From the NCBI GenBank assembly GCA_902802945.1, contig CADCOC010000064.1, forward strand, positions 1 through 43,917: 43,917 bases of DNA. The letters are read 5' to 3'. Under the pieces are notes generated by a model that was not told the origin of the DNA, searched no databases, and was given only the letters and a program-made list of their open reading frames with translations. The DNA comes from an uncultured bacterium. GTDB taxonomy: Bacteria > Verrucomicrobiota > Kiritimatiellia > RFP12 > UBA1067. A program made the translations under genes and the position numbers. The stretch's first letter is position 1, and every line of letters begins with the position of its first letter. Below are positions 8,648 to 16,793 of this stretch, in pieces.

Positions 8648-10536
8648 TTCTTTGTTCCTTTCTTGCGGTTAATGAGTGATTCAAGAATGTATTTGCCGAC
8701 GACTTCGCCAGCATGGCCCGGATTGAAAAATTGCGTCTTAAGCAGGTTTTCGATCTTGGCGGCAAATCGGTCTGGATGCTCAAGCATATCCGCAACGGCC
8801 TTTCCGGCGGCAGGGATGTCAGCAAGAGGCACCGACACGCCAACCTCGTTGCGGAAAGAAATATCCGTTGGCACGATGCCAAGTTTCTCCCAATCCGGGT
8901 TTATTACTTTCATCGGCGTGTCGATGAAGACAACAGGGCGTTTCGTCTTGAAAGCATATTCGTAAGCGATGCCCGACCAGTCGGTAATGAGCACATCCGA
9001 CTGATCCATCGTCGAGGGCTTCGAGAAGTCCGCCTCCATGACAACGTCCCTCCGCTTTGCATACCGTTCCGCGATTGCCTGCATCTTTGCGGGGAAGCGG
9101 CGCACGTACTGCGGATGCGGACGGAACACGACAGTGCAGCCGGGATTGACCGCCGTAATCGACTCAATCAGTTCGTCAATGCAGGAATCCGGTATGCAGC
9201 CCTTTTGATACGACGGCGCGATCATTATACGACGGCCACCTATCTCACGCTCCTTGACGGGCTCCGCCAGCAAGGTATCCAATATCGGATAACCCGACTC
9301 CACGATCGTCTTCGCCTTGAGGCCATAGAGTTTCTCCGTGGCACGATGTTCGGCAACTTGAAACGGCCCGTTCGCCATGATGGTGTCGAAATGGTCGAAA
9401 GCGCCCTTGCGATAGCACATGTGAACACTTGTCGGACCATGGTCGAGATAGACATACTCCACGTCCCTGCGGACATACGAACGCTTTATCTGGTAGGTGT
9501 TCAGGTCTGGCGTCGTCATCACCACCATGTCGGCATCCATCTTCATCATGAGCGGAATGATCTTCACGGGGCCGATGTAGTAGGCGCGAATGTGCGCGTT
9601 CTTCTCCGCTATGGAGAATATGCCGTCCTTGGGGTCGTGCGTCACATAATGGACCGTCACGTTCGAGTGCGAGAGCAGCCAATCGATGACACTCTTAAAG
9701 TATTTATAATAGCCGCCGCCCTCAGCATAGAACACGAGATGCTTGTTGGCGACGTGGAAAAACCGCTTGTAGTCAATCTTTTCACGCTTCTTGTCCTCGG
9801 GGGACACCACCGCTTTTTTCTTAAGATCATCCTCAAACTTCTTCAACTCCGCCTGCGAACGACGAAGCACAGGATAGTCAACATGTTTCTTAGGAGGAAT
9901 GACGATGTTTTCGCACAACTGAACCAGTATCGAGAACAGGTTGCTCGTCGCCCAATAAAGCCCAACGCCAGCGGCAACAAAACAGCCGAGGAAAAGTGAG
10001 ATGCAGATTGAAATTCCGTTTGTGACAATCTGCTGTGCGCGTGTCTGCTCATGCTGAAGTGGATTGAAGATGTTCTGCGTGTAGCCGAGCAGCCATGCCG
10101 CCGCACCTGCGAAAAGAGGCATAAACCAGGCGATTCCGCCGTCCGTCCACGGAACACACGCAATAAGCGGCTTGGGCGCGTTTGGCACTGTAAGCTTGCC
10201 GCCAATACCGTAGATCACCTTTACGAACGCCATGAGAATGATGATCTGTATCACCAACGGCACAAGCGAGAGAAGCGGATGGTATTTCTCACGTTTGAAC
10301 AAGGCAGCCGTTTCCTCTCCGATTGCGTCGCCATCGCCATAGTGCTCGATCTTAATGCGGTTCGTCTCCGGCATGAGAGAAACCATCTTCAGGCTGTTGA
10401 CTTGGCACCAAAGCGAGACCGGGAACTGCAGAATCTTGGTAAAGAAGGTGAAGATGACGATGTCGGCCCAGTAATTGGGACACCACGAGTGACACCACTC
10501 CATCAACCATGCAAAGAACTGAACAAGATACTCCAT
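8644..10536 (-). CDS. Fusion: YidC/Oxa1-like membrane domain + CDP-glycerol glycerophosphotransferase domain
   Basis: Residues 1-215 look like a YidC/Oxa1 insertase core: ADIVIFTFFTKILQFPV (24-40, with Lys34 where YidC has its groove Arg), a MPETNRIKIEHYGD helix-hairpin region, ALFKREKYHPLLSLVPLVIQ (78-97) and a GVGLYWATSNLFSILVQL last helix (190-207). A charged linker (225-260) leads to a TagB/TagF-type transferase, with LDHGPTS (364-370), SGYPILD, FRPHP (471-475) and SDVLITDWSGIAYEYAF (513-529). The two His match the catalytic pair of that family. Such enzymes move glycerol- or ribitol-phosphate from CDP carriers to membrane polymers. The fused YidC-like part probably serves as membrane anchor or channel; true insertase activity is doubtful. 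ATGA overlap with the next gene. Confidence 0.88.
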   Translation of the reverse strand: MEYLVQFFAWLMEWCHSWCPNYWADIVIFTFFTKILQFPVSLWCQVNSLKMVSLMPETNRIKIEHYGDGDAIGEETAALFKREKYHPLLSLVPLVIQIIILMAFVKVIYGIGGKLTVPNAPKPLIACVPWTDGGIAWFMPLFAGAAAWLLGYTQNIFNPLQHEQTRAQQIVTNGISICISLFLGCFVAAGVGLYWATSNLFSILVQLCENIVIPPKKHVDYPVLRRSQAELKKFEDDLKKKAVVSPEDKKREKIDYKRFFHVANKHLVFYAEGGGYYKYFKSVIDWLLSHSNVTVHYVTHDPKDGIFSIAEKNAHIRAYYIGPVKIIPLMMKMDADMVVMTTPDLNTYQIKRSYVRRDVEYVYLDHGPTSVHMCYRKGAFDHFDTIMANGPFQVAEHRATEKLYGLKAKTIVESGYPILDTLLAEPVKEREIGGRRIMIAPSYQKGCIPDSCIDELIESITAVNPGCTVVFRPHPQYVRRFPAKMQAIAERYAKRRDVVMEADFSKPSTMDQSDVLITDWSGIAYEYAFKTKRPVVFIDTPMKVINPDWEKLGIVPTDISFRNEVGVSVPLADIPAAGKAVADMLEHPDRFAAKIENLLKTQFFNPGHAGEVVGKYILESLINRKKGTKK

Positions 10537-10555
10537 TTGACAACTCCCGTTTTTA

Positions 10556-11950
10556 TCACTTTATCTTTCGCGCCCGCAGGACGTATAAGATCATTCCCAT
10601 CGCGATCCACACGCCGAGCATCACGTATCCAGGTCCGTTGAGGCAACCCGGCAGACCAGGCACAAGCAAGAGCACGACAAAGCCAAGCGAGAGGACAAGT
10701 CCAAGCGCGAAAAGGATCTTAATGGCGGCATTTCCTCCATTGACCGATTCGCCACTCGCCGTCTTCAGGGCGGAAGCACAGGCGTATGCAAAGCCAGCCG
10801 CCGCGCCAACCGCCGACATGTCGACAAACCACCCAAGTGCAGTACGCCCGAAGAATGGCCCGACCGCCGACAACGCAAAGCAGAACACGATTGCCCGCGC
10901 CGGCGTGCGCCAACGCGAACTGACGACGCCAAAGAATTCAGGGATGAAACCCTCGCGCGCCATGGACATCAGAAGCCGCGACGTCGCAGTCAGGAATCCC
11001 AATATCCCCGTCAGAATCGCGCACGAAATCGCTACGCCCAGCACAACAAGCCCCGGCTTTCCCATCAGCGCTTCGACGGCCGCGCCTACGGCCCAATCGT
11101 GTCGGGCGATGAAGTCCTGCCAGTCGGGCGACGCAGCAGCCGTCACAAGGTTGTTGCACGAATAGACGGCGCATCCAAAGGCGATTGCCCCAATCATGAT
11201 GCCGTTCACCTTGCGGACCGAGAAGTTGAACTCCTCAACCGCCTGTGGTATCGTCTCGAAACCGACGTACGCCCACGGAGCGACGGCAACGATGGCAAGA
11301 ATGCCGCGCCATATTTGCGAGTTGTTCAATGCCACGGCCGACACCTCAGGCCCCCAAAACGGAGCAAGGTTAGACCAGCTTGTGACTGGAGAGAAGATAG
11401 CCGAAACGACGATGATCACAAATGCCGTCGCAAGGCCAAAGGCCATGATCGTCTGGGAGATACCGGACTTGCGCACTCCCTTGACTGACAGAAATGCAAT
11501 GACCGAAAGCACCGTTAAGGACAGCAATATCTCGCCGGCCCAGATGTCATAGCCCGCAATCTGATAAAGGCGTCCGAACTGGAACACGCCGAAGAAAAGC
11601 TTGCGCGTCATGAGTCCGAGCGCCGTGCAGTTCATGGGGACGTTCGCAAGATACGCAAGCGCGAGAAACCAGCCGCAGACGAAGGCGTGGTGTCTGCCGA
11701 AACACGCCCTCGCAAATACGAACTCGCCCCCGGCCTTCGGATGGCGCGACACCATGTAGGAGTAGGAGAGCGATATGACAACCATCACAAGGGCGCCGAT
11801 GACCATAGCAAGCGTCGTGCCAAGCGTGCCCGCAGTCGGCAGGAACGTCGTGCCCGGCATCATAAACGCCCCCCAGCCGATGATACATCCAAAAGCGAGC
11901 GACCATACGTGCAGAGGCGAGAGATGGCGATTCAGTTGCGCACCAGTCAT
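10556..11950 (-). CDS. APC-superfamily amino-acid/amine permease
   Basis: A 464-residue polytopic inner-membrane protein with about 12 hydrophobic helices. The first helix has the substrate-binding bend GCIIGWGAFMMPG expected of APC transporters, followed by the Gly-rich KAGGEFVFARACFGRHHAFVCGW block and, near the middle, PWAYVGFETIPQAVEEF, also typical. The start at ATG 11950 overlaps the cytidylyltransferase stop as ATGA; the upstream in-frame codons lie inside that gene. Being translationally coupled to a LicC-like enzyme suggests it imports the alcohol or amine that the enzyme activates (choline and ethanolamine are the obvious models). That link is inference; a plain amino-acid transporter is the alternative. 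Confidence 0.88.
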   Translation of the reverse strand: MTGAQLNRHLSPLHVWSLAFGCIIGWGAFMMPGTTFLPTAGTLGTTLAMVIGALVMVVISLSYSYMVSRHPKAGGEFVFARACFGRHHAFVCGWFLALAYLANVPMNCTALGLMTRKLFFGVFQFGRLYQIAGYDIWAGEILLSLTVLSVIAFLSVKGVRKSGISQTIMAFGLATAFVIIVVSAIFSPVTSWSNLAPFWGPEVSAVALNNSQIWRGILAIVAVAPWAYVGFETIPQAVEEFNFSVRKVNGIMIGAIAFGCAVYSCNNLVTAAASPDWQDFIARHDWAVGAAVEALMGKPGLVVLGVAISCAILTGILGFLTATSRLLMSMAREGFIPEFFGVVSSRWRTPARAIVFCFALSAVGPFFGRTALGWFVDMSAVGAAAGFAYACASALKTASGESVNGGNAAIKILFALGLVLSLGFVVLLLVPGLPGCLNGPGYVMLGVWIAMGMILYVLRARKIK

Positions 11951-12669
11951 AACTTGAGGCCCGCCTCTAGGTTTCTGAGATCCTGTACCGTGTCGCACTC
12001 TACAATCTCTCCGGGATGAACCTCATGGATGGTGAGATCCAAATCCTGCTTGACAAGCCTGTCAACGATGTCGTCCCAAAAGAGCTGGGCGTTCTCGGGG
12101 CATTGCGCCGCCTCTTGGACGGCAAGGGCTATCCTTGCCGCATCTGGCTGTCGAAAGAATGAAATGCCAACCATGTTGAAGCAGTCATCGCCGCCCTTCC
12201 CGATTCGCGTTATTCGGCCGGCAGACGTCTCGAACACCCAATCGTCGGAATGCCCCGGAAGGAACTTTCCAAAATAACCAGAGCGCTCAAACGGACGGCA
12301 AAGGAGATTTTCGGACGGCACGAAGAGATCCGCCTCGCAGACAAAGCAGTCCGCGCTGGCCATCTGCTCCGCAGCGACCGCTATCGAACCGATGTTGTTC
12401 TTCGTGCAATATTCAGGGTTCTCGATAAGGCGGACGTTGGGATACTTCTTGAGAAGCGGCTTGAACTGTTCCTTCCTGTATCCGACGACAACATATATAT
12501 CTTCCACTCCACGCTTTACGAGCGCATCGATCACCGTCTCAATGAGCGGCCGGCCAAGAACCGGTACCAGAGGTTTTGCCAGAGTGTCAGTAAGCGGCTT
12601 CATGCGTGAGCCTAGCCCCGCCGCCATGAGTATGGCGACTTCATGCCTCCTGTTAACTTCTTGCCACAT
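11947..12669 (-). CDS. LicC-like CTP:phosphoalcohol cytidylyltransferase / nucleotidyltransferase
   Basis: A 240-residue nucleotidyltransferase with LMAAGLGSRMKPLTDTLAKPLVPVLGRPL (14-42, NTP-binding loop), VVVGYRKEQF, ENPEYCTKNNIGSI and an acidic CEADLF metal site. The NIGSI and YCTKNN blocks resemble LicC, which makes CDP-choline for surface decoration, more than hexose-phosphate enzymes. Start choice is uncertain: ATG 12669 (MWQEVN) has a GGAA-type site; a TTG at 12690 is possible. An AGGAGG followed by CATGAAG near 12646-12656 is out of frame; one extra base would give a classic MKVAILMAAGLGSR start, so a small lesion or sequencing error is possible. It overlaps the permease gene. Confidence 0.85.
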   Translation of the reverse strand: MWQEVNRRHEVAILMAAGLGSRMKPLTDTLAKPLVPVLGRPLIETVIDALVKRGVEDIYVVVGYRKEQFKPLLKKYPNVRLIENPEYCTKNNIGSIAVAAEQMASADCFVCEADLFVPSENLLCRPFERSGYFGKFLPGHSDDWVFETSAGRITRIGKGGDDCFNMVGISFFRQPDAARIALAVQEAAQCPENAQLFWDDIVDRLVKQDLDLTIHEVHPGEIVECDTVQDLRNLEAGLKL

Positions 12670-12697
12670 CGGCGATTTCCGTTTCAACAATTTTCAT
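12653..12697 (-). pseudogene. Possible 5' remnant of rmlC (14 codons)
   Basis: A micro-ORF with a good AGGAAGG Shine-Dalgarno encodes MKIVETEIADVARS and stops. Its first eleven residues resemble the conserved N-terminus of dTDP-4-dehydrorhamnose 3,5-epimerase (M-K/N-V-I-E-T-E-I-P-D-V). It lies in the locus that has rmlA and rmlD but lacks rmlB and rmlC, and it runs into the start of the cytidylyltransferase gene. I read it as the broken start of a lost rmlC; a regulatory leader peptide or chance are the alternatives. Confidence 0.35.
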
Positions 12698-12750
12698 TTC
12701 ACGTCCTTCCTCTTCGGCATGTCAGTTGAGCGAGACGCCAAGTATTTACA

Positions 12751-14622
12751 TCAAGGTGCACGTGTATTGCCAGCAAGCTTGATGGCAAGTCCACGAGTGC
12801 CGCTCGAAAACGTCACAGCCACGTCGTCTATACCCATCATGCCCGGCTTGCCGGACTTCAGTGAATGTATGGTCCACTTGATCATCAGAATCTGGCCCGG
12901 GGCGATGGAGATCTCCTCCGCCGGAGCTATCTCAACGGGCGTGGAGACCGGCATATCATGAACATCCTCCGTGCCGTACACGGTCGATTGCGTCGAGCCT
13001 AGTTCCGTCCATCCATCGCTGTACGCGGAAATCCAATCAAGGCCGTCCGCCACCTTCACGGAAACAGACATTGTCTGGTTGGTTTCGTTCTTGAATCCCC
13101 ACTGCTGCGCTAAATACGCGACAGAGGAAAGCGTCATCGTTCTCTCCGTGTCGTTTGTAAAGGCGAGACCGAACGAGAACTCGTCGTTCTGGGTTGAATA
13201 CGCGCCCAATGCGCGCACGTGATCGTTTCGATTCGCCGCCAATGCATACAAACCGCCGGTTGTTCCACCGCCAGCATTGTAGTTGAACGAATCTTCAGCG
13301 TCAGCATCCTTGTACGCCTGCCAGTACGGTAGCGTCGTGCCGTTAAGCCACTCTTTTTCGCCGGTTGGCACAGTAAGCGCAGCAAGGGAATCAAAGTTCT
13401 GCGTGTAGGTAAGAGCGGGACTCGTAAGCGACGAAAGCGGGCAGGCATTGAGCTGGGCCACCTTGTCGGGATTCGCCAGATCAACCACAACAGGATCCGT
13501 CTTTTCCGACGTCACGCCACGCCGCGCGTACGCCTCAACGGCGAACTGCACAGGCACGGACGGCAGCCCGGTGAATGAGTATGCCGTCACCGCCCCTACG
13601 TCAGCGTTCACAATGTACGACGGCTCTTCATGCCCCTCGGAATAGCCAGAGACGATGGCCACATCATCGAGAATCGCGCGTGCGGATGATTTGTTCGTGG
13701 GCGAGAATAGCGCAAGACAATCGCCTTCGGCGAGTGCGGGCAAAGTAACATGGTACGTCTTCGATTCATCGCCAAGCCTGACAAATCCGAAAATGTTCGT
13801 CACACCGCCGGACACGATGCCAAGCGGCATGTCCTCACCATCGCTTGTCGCCTGCCGCCATGCGGTGACGCGAAGCGTCAGCGGAGAACCGGAAAGCACA
13901 GGAAGAGGAGGAGAGACGAGTACGCCTTTGGCGGACGTATTACCAATTCTCACCATCTCAGCTACAGAATGGGCATACACTTTGTCGAATGTCCATGCCG
14001 ACTCACCGCTATCGGTATATGAAACATTGAACGCCGTACTATTGGACTTCGCCGGCGCATTCGCGAACGTCTCCTCCCATACCGCAGTTCCAGCAGATGC
14101 CCCGACAACTGCATTCGTCCACACATAAACCCTGTATCCCGTAGCATCATCGACAGGAGACCAACTTGCGTCAAACGATGTGCCAGTGACGTTGTTCGAT
14201 ATCGCCACACTGGACGGCATACCCAGCGTATCCGCCGACACGTACGCCGCGAACGACGAAAGCACAATGCCGTTCGTCGCCGCGATACGGAACGAACGGA
14301 AGTCGGTGGTTTCGGGGAAGTCAAACGACGCGCCAGAAGATGCCGCCGTGAGCGTCGCGACCGTCGTTCCGTCTCCCTGTTTCGGGAAGGCGCTTATCGT
14401 GGCGGACGCGGCAGCGCCCGCGCCTGAATAGCGGAGTTCGATCCGATCAACGGCGTTGGAATATTCCGGCGAGCGGTATTCCCCGTTCTCCTCCGTCCAT
14501 CCCTGTGGAACCCCCGCACCCGCGAAATCGACGGCATATATCTCAGAGCCTGTTGCCGCTACGGGCAAGGACAATATCCCCGCAACTGCGCCAAGGGTGC
14601 AATATGAAATTCGCTTAACCAT
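12751..14622 (-). CDS. Large secreted protein with FN3-like domain
   Basis: The 623-residue protein has a signal peptide (MVKRISYCTLGAVAGILSLPVAATG). It then has beta-rich domains low in Lys and rich in Ser/Thr/Ala/Val. A fibronectin-III-like unit is visible in VAISNNVTGTSFDASWSPVDDATGYRVYVWT; lectin-like jelly-roll segments with paired WTFDKVY and AILDDVAIV, and later MMGIDDVAVTFSSGT, look like cleaved-adhesin type domains. Such proteins are common in PVC and Bacteroidota exoproteomes. No catalytic motif or C-terminal sorting signal is seen. The ATG at 14622 follows GGGAGG; upstream codons (MKMGGH) are part of that site. Its position between rmlA and the cytidylyltransferase suggests insertion into, or decoration by, the surface locus. 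Confidence 0.75.
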   Translation of the reverse strand: MVKRISYCTLGAVAGILSLPVAATGSEIYAVDFAGAGVPQGWTEENGEYRSPEYSNAVDRIELRYSGAGAAASATISAFPKQGDGTTVATLTAASSGASFDFPETTDFRSFRIAATNGIVLSSFAAYVSADTLGMPSSVAISNNVTGTSFDASWSPVDDATGYRVYVWTNAVVGASAGTAVWEETFANAPAKSNSTAFNVSYTDSGESAWTFDKVYAHSVAEMVRIGNTSAKGVLVSPPLPVLSGSPLTLRVTAWRQATSDGEDMPLGIVSGGVTNIFGFVRLGDESKTYHVTLPALAEGDCLALFSPTNKSSARAILDDVAIVSGYSEGHEEPSYIVNADVGAVTAYSFTGLPSVPVQFAVEAYARRGVTSEKTDPVVVDLANPDKVAQLNACPLSSLTSPALTYTQNFDSLAALTVPTGEKEWLNGTTLPYWQAYKDADAEDSFNYNAGGGTTGGLYALAANRNDHVRALGAYSTQNDEFSFGLAFTNDTERTMTLSSVAYLAQQWGFKNETNQTMSVSVKVADGLDWISAYSDGWTELGSTQSTVYGTEDVHDMPVSTPVEIAPAEEISIAPGQILMIKWTIHSLKSGKPGMMGIDDVAVTFSSGTRGLAIKLAGNTRAP

Positions 14623-14650
14623 GTGGCCTCCCATTTTCATTTTCTCTAAA

Positions 14651-15514
14651 TCACATCAGCCGTCTTAAATACTCTCCGTATGAAGACTTGCCGTAATCTG
14701 CTGCAAGCCGCGCGAGTTGTTTAACGTCAATCCATCCCTTTGCCAAGGCGATTTCCTCTATGCACGCTATTTGGAGTCCCTGGCGATCCACGAGCGCACG
14801 GACAAAATTTGTAGCGTCCGCAAGCGAAGCATGCGTTCCGGTGTCAAGCCATGCAAAACCGCGCCCCATCGTTTCAACCGTGAGACGCCCTTCCTCAAGA
14901 TATTGGCGGTTGAGGTCGGTAATCTCGTATTCGCCGCGAGCTGACGGCTTGAGCGCTGCGGCTTTTTGTACGACATCGTTAGGATAGAAATACAAGCCGA
15001 CAACTGCGAAGTTTGATTTCGGTTTTGCCGGTTTTTCTTCCAACGATATCGCACGTCCATTTGCATCAAACTCAACAACGCCATACCTCTCGGGGTCGCT
15101 TACGCGATAGCCGAACACTGTCGGTTCCCTACGGACGGCAGCAGACTTAAGGAGGCGAGGCATGTCCGCGCCATAGAATATGTTGTCACCAAGAACAAGG
15201 CAGGCATCGTCATTGCCAAGAAACTCACGTCCGAGCACAAATGCCTGGGCGAGTCCGTTGGGGACTTCCTGGACCTTGTAGGAGAACTTCATGCCAAACT
15301 GCGAGCCATCGCCAAGCAATTTTTCAAAGTTCGGCAAATCAGTAGGCGTTGAAATTATTAGGACATCCCTTATATCCGCGAACATCAATGTCGAAAGCGG
15401 ATAGTAGATCATCGGCTTGTCATACACTGGCAGAAGCTGCTTCGAGACAACCTTCGTCAGCGGATGCAAACGGGTGCCCGCACCACCTGCAAGAATTATT
15501 CCTTTTCGCGACAT
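14651..15514 (-). CDS. rmlA: Glucose-1-phosphate thymidylyltransferase
   Basis: RmlA makes dTDP-glucose from dTTP and glucose-1-phosphate, the entry step to dTDP-L-rhamnose, in the cytoplasm. The 287-residue protein has the signature [40 protein letters not shown] (5-43), [20 protein letters not shown], the sugar-binding block [31 protein letters not shown] and [15 protein letters not shown], as in RmlA of usual length 290. It follows rmlD by 30 nt, with a GAGGAG Shine-Dalgarno. rmlB and rmlC are not intact in this window. Confidence 0.95.
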   Translation of the reverse strand: MSRKGIILAGGAGTRLHPLTKVVSKQLLPVYDKPMIYYPLSTLMFADIRDVLIISTPTDLPNFEKLLGDGSQFGMKFSYKVQEVPNGLAQAFVLGREFLGNDDACLVLGDNIFYGADMPRLLKSAAVRREPTVFGYRVSDPERYGVVEFDANGRAISLEEKPAKPKSNFAVVGLYFYPNDVVQKAAALKPSARGEYEITDLNRQYLEEGRLTVETMGRGFAWLDTGTHASLADATNFVRALVDRQGLQIACIEEIALAKGWIDVKQLARLAADYGKSSYGEYLRRLM

Positions 15515-15533
15515 TCTTTTTCTCCTCTTTTCA

Positions 15534-15542
15534 ATTGTACCA
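15534..15542 (-). promoter_or_regulatory. Candidate extended -10 (TGGTACAAT) before rmlA
   Basis: Minus-strand TGGTACAAT lies in the 30-nt rmlD-rmlA gap, immediately after the rmlD stop, about 20 nt before the rmlA ATG. No good -35 is present. It matches the extended -10 seen at other operon heads here, so an internal promoter is possible. Confidence 0.4.
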
Positions 15543-15544
15543 TT

Positions 15545-16423
15545 TCACTCAACGGGAAACTCCTGGTGCATAAACTCCCGCAACGCATCCTTCCAATGCG
15601 GCATGTTCGGCAATTTAGCCAACCGAAGTCCCATCTTGTCCAGTCGTGAGTTCTTGGGCCTTGGTGCTGGACGTGGATACTCCTCCGTCGTACAGGCTTC
15701 TATCCGTTGGTTCTTCCCGGCAATGTGGAATATTTCTTCTGCGAACTCAGCCCATGTCGCCTCCCCCTCGCACGTAAGATGCAGCGTTCCACAGAGATTC
15801 GGACGCTTGAGTATCTCCGCAATGCCACTTGCAACCGCCAGCGTGCTCGTCGGGTTTCCATGCTGGTCTCCAACCACCTTGAGTACAGGGCGCGAGCCAT
15901 CAGCCAATTTCATCATCGTGTGAACGAAACTCGGACCGCCATTTCCATAGAGCCAGGAAATCCGGCATATCACATGATTTGGGCAGAGCGACTCTACGGC
16001 CCTTTCGCCTGCGAATTTGCTTTGTCCATAGACGGTTCTCCCACCTGACGGAATGTCAAACTCGTCATACGGTTCTGTGGCGTCCCCGTCAAATACATAG
16101 TCAGTCGAAATCGCGATCAGTCTAATTCCATGCCGATTGCAACTTGACGCGACATTGGCGGTGCCACGGGCGTTGAGTCGAAATGCAAGTTCCCTCTCCG
16201 ACTCGCATTTGTCAACAGCCGTCATCGCCGCACAATGTATTACCACGTCTGGAGCGTGTTCCGCAAGGACTCTGTCTATGCCATCTTCATCCGTTATGTC
16301 CGCCTCCGGTAAGTCTGTCGGGACGACATCATAGTCGCATCCTAGCACTTTTACAAGAGTGCGGCCAAGCATGCCTCTTCCACCTGTAAGAAGCACTTTA
16401 AGTGTTTTATCGTTTTCAGCCAT
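15545..16423 (-). CDS. rmlD: dTDP-4-dehydrorhamnose reductase
   Basis: RmlD reduces dTDP-4-keto-L-rhamnose to dTDP-L-rhamnose with NAD(P)H. The 292-residue SDR protein has LLTGGRGMLGRTL (11-23, dinucleotide-binding Gly motif), PDVVIHCAAMTAVDKCE, STDYVFDG, the catalytic YGQSK, and WLYGNGGPSFVHTM followed by VVGDQHGNPTSTLAVA, all typical of RmlD. With rmlA next it indicates rhamnose or a related deoxysugar in the surface polymer. The ATG at 16423 has a weak GGAG site 11 nt upstream. Confidence 0.94.
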   Translation of the reverse strand: MAENDKTLKVLLTGGRGMLGRTLVKVLGCDYDVVPTDLPEADITDEDGIDRVLAEHAPDVVIHCAAMTAVDKCESERELAFRLNARGTANVASSCNRHGIRLIAISTDYVFDGDATEPYDEFDIPSGGRTVYGQSKFAGERAVESLCPNHVICRISWLYGNGGPSFVHTMMKLADGSRPVLKVVGDQHGNPTSTLAVASGIAEILKRPNLCGTLHLTCEGEATWAEFAEEIFHIAGKNQRIEACTTEEYPRPAPRPKNSRLDKMGLRLAKLPNMPHWKDALREFMHQEFPVE

Positions 16424-16499
16424 GTTTCATGTTACTCCATTGTTATGATTCATCTGCACATTAGGGGAACATCCCCCATTGAAAATCGGCAACGCTCTT

Positions 16500-16757
16500 T
16501 CATGTCGGCGCGAGCGAGGGTTCGGCCGCTGACTCGTCCATGGGTTTCAACACGGGAAGGAAGTCCAGCTGGAGCGCGTGCGCGAACCTGGCCGCCGTCC
16601 GGAAGGATATGTTGACATCGCCAGAGAGCACCTTCGCCACGTACGGCCGCGACACGTTCATCCGCTTCGCGAGCGCCGTCTGCGAAAGGCCCAGGGCCTT
16701 CATCCGAAGAATCAACTTCCTCAGAAACGCCGAACCTATCCTGTCTATCGCTTTCAC
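16500..16757 (-). CDS. Small XRE-family HTH regulator
   Basis: An 85-residue protein that is essentially one Cro/C1-type helix-turn-helix: LILRMKALGLSQTALAKRMNVSRPYVAKVLSGDVNISFRTAARFAHAL (about 15-62), followed by DFLPVLKP as in HigA/Xre antitoxin-like proteins. It should bind DNA as a dimer. No RelE/HigB-type toxin gene is beside it, so it is more likely a local regulator of the polymer locus than an antitoxin; this is inference. The start is GTG at 16757, and the gene has its own near-consensus promoter whose -35 lies inside the end of the upstream glycosyltransferase gene. Confidence 0.85.
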   Translation of the reverse strand: MKAIDRIGSAFLRKLILRMKALGLSQTALAKRMNVSRPYVAKVLSGDVNISFRTAARFAHALQLDFLPVLKPMDESAAEPSLAPT

Positions 16758-16764
16758 GCCGCAT

Positions 16765-16793
16765 AGTGTAACCTATCCGTTGCGGGGTGTCAA
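16765..16793 (-). promoter_or_regulatory. Promoter of the XRE regulator gene
   Basis: Minus strand: perfect TTGACA at 16788-16793, a 17-nt spacer and TACACT at 16765-16770. The GTG start codon is 7 nt downstream of the -10 and there is no Shine-Dalgarno, so the mRNA may be leaderless. The -35 is within the last codons of the GT2 gene. This is the best consensus match in the window. Confidence 0.7.

Noticed and set aside
16424..16499. Chain of micro-ORFs linked by ATGA overlaps between the XRE gene and rmlD
   Set aside because: Peptides of 3-17 residues with no similarity or ribosome sites; such chains arise easily in sequence rich in ATGA.
16500..16757. Toxin-antitoxin pair with the XRE protein as antitoxin
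   Set aside because: No toxin-like gene lies on either side; neighbours are GT2 and rmlD.
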